Assembly (NCBI GenBank): GCA_963662155.1
Contig: OY759261.1
Location: 177,501-241,500 of the forward strand
Source of the DNA: Lamellibrachia columna
Lineage: Eukaryota; Annelida; Polychaeta; Sabellida; Siboglinidae
Direction: 5' to 3'
DNA length: 64,000 nucleotides
Shown one piece after another: positions 46,322-54,344 of the stretch (the stretch's first letter is position 1; each line of letters begins with the position of its first letter). The translations under genes and the position numbers were made by a program. The notes under the pieces were generated by a model. It saw only the letters and a program-made list of their open reading frames with translations, made no database searches and was not told the DNA's origin.

Positions 46322-46612
46322 TGTAATCACAAGTATGTGTCTATGTAAAAGTAAATGAGCATTTAAGATATGGCGAGTCACTTGTCAACTGAATTAAACA
46401 CATGAGATATAATGTAACACTTGGTGAGGATAAATGTATGTTGTGGTCACATTTTGAAGATTCTAACCTATGCAAACGAGATTAACATCGTGTAATAGAA
46501 CCGACAGAGAGGTTATGAGTGATGATATTCTGTATTGGAAGCCTAATAAAGAATGGTATCAAAGTACAGTGTTTAGCTCATTCCAAAAAGTCATCCGGAG
46601 GGAGTAAATGAG

Positions 46613-47428
46613 TTGAGTCTCGCCGAGAAACTGGCAGACCTCGAGGGTAAGCTTAAAGTGCTCGTGGACACTCTTGATGGCACTAAATCCGATGCCGCAA
46701 CTAACAGCCAGAAGATCTCTGCATTGGAAACTGACTCTAAATTACACGGACAACTGATACAGCAGGTATTGGTTAAAACCAATTATCATAATGCGAAGTA
46801 CCCATCACTGGCAGAGGTTGTTGCTGGTGGCTCCAGTACGCGGCCACAAGAGAAGACAGGTGGCACTAACCGTGACGGGGCGCCGGATGGCAACGACAAT
46901 GATCAGTGTGACCGAAAACAGGAAGCGGACCGCGAATCGCAGCCAATACCTGTATCGCCGCGTATTGACAGCACGACGCAGCAGTTACATTATACGTTTG
47001 TGATTCCAGGTGACCAGAGACGAAAGCAGAAAAAAACAGTTGCATAGAGAAAACCGCAGCAAGCAACCGCGGAACACGCAGATGCGAGGAACCATCGTTG
47101 GCCAGGGGATCGATGCTGCAGGAGTTACCATGGTGCCTCCTCCCGACAGAGACTTATTTATATGCCGAGTTCATAAATCGGACGGGGTCAGTGAAGTCGG
47201 TGAATACATCACACGAAAAGGAGTGAAATTCTGTAAACTAACAAAAGCCAGCAATGATAATGCAAAACTGAACTCCTTCAAATGAACAATCTCTGTGGAT
47301 GACATAAACAAAGTGAAAGACCCTCTACTCTGGCCCAAGGGCTGGAATGTGAGGAGATGGTATGTTAAAACAAAGAGTGAATCAATCAGGAATAATGATG
47401 TTGTATCACTATGTGAATCTTTGCAATA
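46613..47428 (+). pseudogene. I/Ingi-like LINE ORF1
   Basis: 46613-47047 encodes a coiled coil (LAEKLADLEGKLKVLVDTLD...LETDSKLHGQLIQQV) and a hydrophilic linker. 47010-47285 continues in another frame with RDLFICRVHKSDGVSEVGEY, then KFCKLTKASNDNAKLNSFK, a stop, and ISVDDINKVKDPLLWPKGWN. This matches the RNA-recognition-like C-terminal domain of LINE ORF1 proteins that ends LWPxG. There is one frameshift near 47040 and one stop at 47283. Confidence 0.7.
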
Positions 47429-50400
47429 ATGTTCAATGCTCCACCGACTAACCGTACACAGCCACTGTCTATTATTAGTTATAACTGTAAACATGTTAGA
47501 GACAGAGGTCCGAAATTTTATTTTATGCACAATATTAGTAAAGAATGTGCTCTGTTACTTATGCAAGAAGATTGTCTATATAAAAGCGAATTAAACAAGG
47601 TGTTCAAATTAGGTGACGGTATGGCAATAACTGGTAAGAGTTCCATGGATGAATGTGTTGCCAGGGAAGGACGCCCATACGGCGGATGTGCAATCCTGTG
47701 GAAATTATCAATTAAGTCTGCTTAGATGCAATTACGTGAGGTTGTGTGGGATTATGATTCAAATTAACAAATGTGAAATCATGTGCCTTAATCATGCCGT
47801 GCGATGGCTGGTCGGAAGACTATAAGTTTGCGGAATATATGGGTGTGTTAGGTGAAATACAGCAGTTATACACACGTACAACCCCGCTCACGTCATACAC
47901 ACGTACAACCCCGCTCACGTCATACACACGTACAACCCCGCTCACGTCATACACACGTACAACCACGCTCACGTCATACACACGTACAACCCCGCTCACG
48001 TCATACACACGTACAACCACGCTCACGTTATATACGGAATGTATACAGATTTAACTAGGAATACGCCTCACGCATATGCATTAAGGAATTTTATATCGGA
48101 TTTTAATCTTACGGTATGTATAGATGCTCCAGATGCGCAAGTGCCATATACTTATGTAAGTCCAAACGGTTTGACCTCCAGAATTGATAATTTTTTAACC
48201 ACGACAAATTTAGGACAGAAGGTACTCAAAAGTGCTATTATAGACAACTTGTTGTTTTCTGACCATATACCACTTAAAGTTAGGTTGGGTATAAATGTAG
48301 ACCACATGTTCGAAAGGAAGTATTGTCGCAAACTTGCATGGCATAAAGTCAGTACTGAACTCATTAACCAATACAGTAGTGATCTTGAGTATAAACTATC
48401 CATGTTACAATACGACGAAGAGGCTTTGCTGTGTAAGAATGTAATGTGTAACAAACATGATAACGAATTATCTAGAGTATACAATGACATATTAAATATG
48501 TGTATAGAATCGTCAGAATGTATACCTACCACCTGTCCTAAAAACATCCTTAATTCAGGTGGTGGCAGAAGGAAACTTCCTGGGTGGTCTAAAGAAGTTG
48601 AACACTTGAAGCAGGAGGCTATATTCTGGCATCGACAGTGGCGAGCTGTGGGAAAGCCTCACCAGGGTGACATTACAGAAATGAGACGTATAACAAGAGC
48701 TTGGTATCATAAGGCTGTTAGACATATTATGAGAGAGGATGACAAAATTCGTACTACTAAGATGGCTGAAACCATTAGCGAAAATAGAAACCGGGACTTG
48801 TGGTCTGAGGTACGCCGGATAAAGGGCAGAAATAAATTCTTGCCTTCAAGTATTGACGGTGTGGTGGGTGATGAAGAAATTGCACAACTTTTTTCTGATA
48901 AATATAATCACCTCTACAACAGTGTGTCATATGATGTTGATGAGATTATTGTTATAAATACGGAGATTAACAAGCAGATTAAAGAATATTTTGCGTATGA
49001 TATATCAGTTGATAGGTTATCGAAGGTGTCCAACGACTGAAGCTGGGTAAGTCGAACGGTGAAGAGGGTCTCAATTCTAATTATATCATACATGGCCCGA
49101 AAATACTCTATGCATTAATTTTTAACAGTATGTTGTTACATGGTTTCAGCCCCGACTCAATGTTAGTGGGAACTATGGTTCCCAGTAACATTGAGTTAGA
49201 CAAGAGACAATTATTATGTACATCCGACAATTTTAGAGCTATTACTCTTGGCAGCATTGTTACCAAACTATTTGATGTTGTTATACTATATTAGGAACAA
49301 AATGCTCTTGCAACATCGCATTTGTAATTTGGTTTTAAACACAATGTGTCCACTACTCACTGCACATATGTTATGATGGAGACAATCAGTTATTATAATG
49401 CAAATGGCAGTAATGTGTATGCACTCATGTTAGATGCCAGCAAAGCATTCGACAGGGTCAATTATTGTAAGCTTTTTAGAGTACTTCTAAAAGTAAGGTA
49501 TCACCCCTGGTATTAAGATTGCTGCTGTATGTGTATACTAAACAAAAACTTCAAGTAAGATGGGGCTCTAGTATGTCATCCCAGTTTACCGCTTGTAAAA
49601 GAAAAGAGTGGCGTGTGATGCCATATGGGCAACCACTATACGGGTTGCATCGGATATGCAGATGTTCTCAGTTTGCTAACACCCACAAGATCTGGACTCA
49701 AGGTTTTAATCGATATATGCGAAAAATATGCACACGAATACTGTGTAATTTTTAATGGTACTAAGGGTAGATATTTGATTTTTAGAGGTCGTAATTGTAA
49801 ACCAGACAACAGAACTGTGTTTTTTAATGACACCGAGTTGTATAGTACCCAAGATGCTGTACATCTGGGTCATCATATATCCATTGTTAATAAAGATAGT
49901 TTAGTTGCCGATGCCACTGCCAAATTCTGGAGAGGGAATAATATGTTCATGGCCGATTTCGGTCATGTTAAGATGAAGGTAAAATGCAATTTATTTAAAC
50001 AATATTGCTGCTCTTATTATGGAGCCCCACTATGGGATCTTCAGAGTAAGAGTGTTGGCACTATTTGCACTGCATGGCGAAAAGCGCTTAGAAAGTTGTG
50101 GGGGCTAGCACCCCTTACACACTGTGATGTTATAGTATTGTTATCGGATAGTTTGTCATTATTGGTAAACTTAAAGCAAAGGTTCTCAAAATGTATTTAT
50201 AAAGCTATGAACCACAATTCACCGATTATAAACAGTGTTACTAAGTTGTCCATTGCAAATCCATGGTCAAATTATAGCGCAAATTACTGTCATATCCTAA
50301 ATGAATGTGATACAATGTATGACGTGTCTGTGTATGATATTGGCCGTGTGTGGCAGGCTGGTTTGTCTAACGTAACAATATCAAATGTGAACGTTTTATC

Positions 50401-50563
50401 GGAAATGTTAGACATCAGAAATGGTTTTAAGACATGTAATATTTTAGACGATGATGATGTCAACTGTATTATTACGGACATTACTGTATTTAAAAAAATT
50501 ACAATTGCCATTTTATTGTGCGAAAATAAAGATTTTACTTTATATGTTTATAGAAATACTTAA
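47429..50563 (+). pseudogene. I/Ingi-like LINE ORF2 (endonuclease-RT), multiply broken
   Basis: Endonuclease start LSIISYNCKHVRDRGPKFYF and LLLMQEDCLYKSEL (47460-47590). A 27-bp minisatellite follows at 47868-48029, where the GDFN box should be, then DLTRNTPHAYALRNFISDFN, SDHIPLKVRLGINV (SDH box, 48258) and a long linker to 49040. RT pieces at 49040-49500 include ALMLDASKAFDRVNYCKLFR. 49625-50563 (312 codons) starts near GYADVLSLLTPTRSGLKVLI, where the catalytic YADD reads YADV, and continues to the C-terminal FTLYVYRNT. Stops at 47724 and 49294 and frame changes near 49040 and 49510 confirm inactivity. Confidence 0.8.
47868..48029 (+). repeat. 27-bp minisatellite in the LINE endonuclease
   Basis: Six units of ACACACGTACAACCCCGCTC plus ACGTCAT, open as the 9-residue repeat TRTTPLTSY. 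The repeat sits between GEIQQLY and DLTRN. Confidence 0.95.
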
Positions 50564-51105
50564 GAATAAGCGGTAGTCCATAATCACAAGGGTTCCGATG
50601 ATTGTTTGTCTCACTCGAGCTAACATTTATCTTTATGTCGGCAACATACAATGAAAATAACAACATAACCTAATGCACATACATTGCTTGATGGCCTTTT
50701 GATGTGCCACTAAGTATTGTTTGATTCCACTACCGTACCATACCTGTCTAGTGATTGTTTAGTTAGGGAATATGTCATGGTCTATGAATACCAGTGTATT
50801 ACTACATATCTTACGGTTTTATGTTTAATGATTTGAGTCACCTGATACTTCGATCACAGACGCTTCACTGGAAGCCGTTGTTGTTGTTGGAACCTCTTGA
50901 AGTTAAACAAGACAGCGTTGACTTGGTCGACACCATTTACATAGTATAATACCAACGATATACAGTACGCATTTAGCACCATTCACTGTCGACGTATTCA
51001 GTGCATGATATGGTTGTACTTGAGTGGCGATGTCGCCTCTGCAAGACAAAAACTTTGGTCTGCTGTAACACAACAAACAGGCATCATTGACTTCAATGGG
51101 AGTCT
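50545..51105. repeat. Paralogous block, copy 1 (copy 2 at 60000-60565 plus 63233-63560)
   Basis: Shared landmarks in order: AAGGGTTCCG, GTCGGCAACATACAATGAAA, TTTGATTCCACTACCG, AATATGTCATGGTCTAT, CAGTGTATTA, GAGTCACCTGAT, CGATCACAGACGCTT, GTTGACTTGGTCGACACC, TCATTGACT, CAATGGG. Copy 1 has no CR1 insertion and only one unit of the 28-bp repeat. Confidence 0.92.
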
Positions 51106-51225
51106 TGTCAATGTGGAGTGTTTGGCCGACTCGTCAAGATGGCAGCACTATCGTCACGGTCCAATAGCGCCATGTTTGTTTTCGCGCGTCGTGCTGTCAG
51201 CTGTTCAAGCTAAAGCAGTGAAAAC

Positions 51226-51423
51226 ATGCAACAAACACAATGTTGTGTGTCTCAGTGTTCCAATCGTGGTGGGTTTGCAGCCCTCGGACAAGACAGCAGT
51301 GGGTTATAACTATCAAGTGGGATGATGAGCATGGAAGAATGTGGAAGCCGTCGGTGACAAGTGTCGTCTGTGACAGTCACTTCGTCTTCGTCCCATCATA
51401 CTTCATTCAAGGGTCGAGTTACG
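51226..51423 (+). CDS. THAP-domain zinc-finger exon 1 (frameshifted)
   Basis: The ATG at 51226 starts MQQTQCCVSQCSNRGGFA, the C-x3-C N-terminus of a THAP DNA-binding finger. After a frame change near 51272-51300 the domain continues RTRQQWVITIKWDDEHGRMW, KPSVTSVVCDSHFVFVPSYF, with the invariant Trp, Pro and C-x2-H ligands in the right order. It ends SSYG at a GTATGT donor (51424). THAP domains bind DNA and occur in transcription regulators and P-element-type transposases. The single shift (1 nt lost or 2 gained) would stop translation after 24 codons, so this is a pseudogene, a sequence error or a rare splicing case. Confidence 0.7.
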
Positions 51424-51848
51424 GTATGTACAGCTGATGTAACATACGGTACACACTTTTAAGAGTTATATATTGGGCCCATGTAGTATATTTGTAGTAA
51501 GTTTAATGCACTCCTGTGAATGCACCAGTTAGTATTATGCCTCGGGAGGGGGATTCGGTTTTTGTCTAATTCCCCACCCTGGCCTGGCCATGGGGCAGGA
51601 ATATTGAGTCTAATTCCCCACCCTGGTATCCCCACCTTGATGCCTGATATATATCCCCACATGCCTGTTATCTACCCCACATGCCTATATGGGTGGGGGG
51701 TACATTTGTGTAAAAATATAAACAAGCTGATCAGCTGTTATTAATTCCCCATCAAGGCTTAATAAAGTAGATATTTAAATTTTTTTTTCAGTTATCGAAT
51801 ATTAAGTCATAACCAGCACTTAGTATTATTTGTTTATGTATTTTACAG
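51424..51848 (+). other. Intron between THAP exons
   Basis: Starts GTATGT and ends TTTTACAG. Contains a CCCCAC-rich local repeat near 51570-51700 and a T-tract at 51780-51790. Confidence 0.6.
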
Positions 51849-51960
51849 GGGAAAGCCTGTTGTGAGACGTCAGAAGAGAGATGCCGTACCCAGCATCTTT
51901 CCTTGGTTTCATCATCAGAGAGAGCAGTTATTTGAAAAATCGCAATTTAAAAGGCACGCA
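51849..51960 (+). CDS. THAP-domain gene exon 2
   Basis: After the TTTTACAG acceptor the open frame reads GKPVVRRQKRDAVPSIFPWF, then HHQREQLFEKSQFKRHA and TGA at about 51960-51962. The phrase DAVPSIFPW is the usual C-terminal end of a THAP domain (AVPTIF box), which supports pairing with exon 1. The phase does not match exon 1 by one nucleotide, a second sign of decay. The 3' end meets the 3' end of the convergent SAP-domain gene. Confidence 0.65.
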
Positions 51961-51973
51961 TGATATAATATAT

Positions 51974-51979
51974 TTTATT
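51974..51979 (-). terminator. Poly(A) signal of the SAP-domain gene
   Basis: AATAAA on the minus strand, about 255 bp downstream of the stop codon at 52235. Confidence 0.55.
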
Positions 51980-52234
51980 GATAACTGAGAGTAGCCCATT
52001 TACAATAGTGATGAATTTCCAGGCCAGGGATACATCATACAAATAAATCACATTAACAAAATGGAAATGTTTCTCACTCCAACAGCTTCCATAAACCTGT
52101 TTTCTGGATGATCTTACAAGTAGTCGTGGTCATTTACAATGCCATAAATGTTGGCTGGTGGGATAGCGTGTACGATTGGCATTGGAAGTGAACCTGGTGA
52201 TAATCCATAAGTTGCCTGATAGTTGACGCAGCTG

Positions 52235-53842
52235 CTAGCGAAGAAGGATACACATGCAAACCATGTGTTGTGATCTCGGGTCAAAATCTGCATAGCGTTT
52301 TAAATCTAGACCTTTTCCCGTCAGACGTAGCTGCAGCTGAGAGGCTTTCAGTGATGTTCCAAATGGTGCTAGAAAACCATCCACAGACTTCAAGGTTAAC
52401 CGCGAGAACTGAACGAAACAATAACAACAAATAACTAGATTGTTAGGTCGCCCGCAACCGCAAATATATCTCTCTGTCGCCCCAAATACTTCCCCCTGGC
52501 CAACCCACCAATCAACCTTCAAGCCACATATGAGAATAATCAGATACAAATTGTAGTCTGTATAATGATTATTCTTCCAATACGCAAAACACAATATGTA
52601 TCCATGGATGCACATGGGTGCACATGGGCAAAAAACAGTTAAAAAAAAAATCATGAGGTCATAAATCAACAACAACACAAATTGAAAAAATGTCAAATTC
52701 AAGAGCATTATGTAAATAATCAACAACATATCTCCCATATAAACATATGCCATAGCTCTCTATGTTGGACCCTAGTGACATTGGATTTGACCTTTCAGGG
52801 TCACTCAATGTAAAATTAAACGGCGGCATTTTGTAGATCACCATCAACTTGCTATATGTCTTCCCTACAAATATATGCCCTACCTATCACCATATCAAAG
52901 TTATAAACCAATATCTTTATTTTGGACCCAACAAATTTGGCAGGATTTGGTCTGGTGGTTTTTGCCGGGGTTGGCAAAAACCTGACAACCATGCCATGGA
53001 GACTAGCTGTGTTTGTCATGGAAAAACATACATTTTGCAATATGAAATAAACAAACTAAATTACAAACAATCTTGACTAAAATGTTCCCAAGTACCTCAG
53101 TATCAGAATTGATGTCCTTGTAGACTGCTCTAAGTGGGGTGGAGATCGTGTATGGGTTTTCATCTTGTAACTGTTCACCTTTCTTGTTGTGATCATAAAA
53201 CTCCAAGCTGAAATATCAAAAGAAAACAAAATAGCGTACACATTTATAGCTAATCCCAGGTAGATCCAAGGTTTTGTATGACCTCTGTTGGTCACACACA
53301 CACGCACGCACGCACACACACACACACACGCACATAGTATTTTTCATGTATTAACATTATTTATATTATATATTACTTTTGTGTGAATGTCCAATAGTTC
53401 ACACTTCTAACTGGGGAAGTAGTGGGGGTGATTGTATTTATGCCTAGTTATGAGTTTTCCTCAGCCAAGGGCAGATCCGGGAATTTTCAAAAGATGGGCG
53501 CTATCCATGACCAGTGATAAGAGGGGGAGTGCCAAACCCCAGTCTCCCAAATCACGATTTTTTGCCAAATAAGGGGGGAGTGCGTAAAGGTCTTTATTTA
53601 ATTTGTATAATACCGGTATAGTACATTTATCAATTTATGCATAACCTTCCCCCCCAAAAAACCAGTCGACTTCAACACAATAGTTCAATCAATGTACACA
53701 CTAAATGTGTGTATCCCCTGTTATCTCCCACCTACCGTTTCACCAGGTCAACCTTTTTTCCAATTTTCTTTGCCTTCTTTCTCCCAAGCTCTTCCTTTAG
53801 CTCAGGCAGCCCCCAGGAACCGTAATCACCGCCAGTTGCCAT
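52235..53842 (-). CDS. Small SAP-domain protein, three exons, intact
   Basis: Minus strand. Exon 1 53842-53736 starts MATGGDYGSWGLPELKEELG, then RKKAKKIGKKVDLVK. This is a SAP motif (two short helices with the Leu-Pro-Glu-Leu-Lys core and the Gly-Lys-Lys turn), a DNA- or RNA-binding module. Exon 2 53207-53096 encodes LEFYDHNKKGEQLQDENPYT...AVYKDINSDTE. Exon 3 52408-52235 encodes FSRLTLKSVDGFLAPFGTSL...DLKRYADFDPRSQHMV and stops. Splice sites are GT/AG and phases agree (2+1, then 0), giving an uninterrupted 130-residue frame. The N-terminus resembles invertebrate SAP proteins that often also carry a SWIM finger or YqaJ-type nuclease. Those domains are not seen, so this is either a short relative or the 5' part of an alternatively spliced gene. 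Confidence 0.7.
52409..53735 (-). other. Introns of the SAP-domain gene
   Basis: 53208-53735 and 52409-53095. They hold a CA/CGCA microsatellite at 53294-53334 and no other exon that I can support. Confidence 0.55.
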
Positions 53843-54244
53843 GTTATTTGCCAGGTTAAACAGTTAAAAGTCGATGAATTTTCCAAAAAAGCTTTTGCAA
53901 AAAACACAAAACTTGACAAACGCTACAGAGGACGCTGATGGTGCCATCTGGTGAGTTCTCTTTGCGAGTTGCCCCATTGGGACGGTCAAAGCGGCGTCAC
54001 TGATGAGCGGTTGCCAAGGAGATCCGGCCATCTTGGTGACAAACATTTGAATGTTATGCACAGTTTACCGTAAGGATCAAAAGAAAATGCCGTTTTTCGA
54101 TGCAGAATGAAAACACTAACGCCTGCAATAAACATGCAAGTTCTTGAGATGGCCAACCAACGATGCGTCGTTGAGAAAATGTCTGCAAGACGCTATAATT
54201 ATGCTGACGGTTAGTTTAAATTTTCAAACGTGTCAGCGGGCGTG
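53843..54244 (-). promoter_or_regulatory. Upstream region of the SAP-domain gene
   Basis: A CAAGATGGCCG sequence (minus strand, about 54026-54036) fits the YY1-type core promoter motif common in TATA-less animal genes and lies about 190 bp upstream of the ATG. CR1 copy C has inserted directly upstream, at 54245. Confidence 0.4.
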
Positions 54245-54344
54245 TTTAACAAGATATTTAACAAGATTTGCCATCCAAGCCAAAGGCCCAGATGGCAAGT
54301 GGACAAGGAAGCCATTGGCTTATCGAGAGTCCAACAATGTTCAC

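Larger units (their letters stand above)
43909..46567. repeat. 1.35-kb tandem duplication (two copies)
   Basis: Copy 1 43909-45257 and copy 2 45258-46567 are very similar throughout, both starting ACTTGGAAAGTCTTAGACTA and ending at GGTATCAAAGTAC. Differences are microsatellite lengths, a small deletion near 46460 and 46530 in copy 2, and a palindromic insertion in copy 1. The right part (44700-45060 and 46080-46380) is also homologous to 59630-59950, so all belong to one duplicated gene family region. Confidence 0.95.
46568..50545 (+). mobile_element. I/Ingi-like LINE with ORF1 and ORF2, inactivated
   Basis: Plus strand. It follows the tandem duplication and ends at 50545, where sequence homologous to 60000 onward begins. 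It carries a coiled-coil ORF1 (46613-47428, broken) and an endonuclease-RT ORF2 (47429-50563, broken). The RT layout (VYALMLDASKAFDRVNYCKL, GYAD box, LIDICEKYA...FNGTKGRYLIF, VHLGHHI) is that of a separate LINE lineage from the CR1 copies. I/Ingi-like is my best guess but not firm. No poly(A) tail is evident. Confidence 0.8.
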
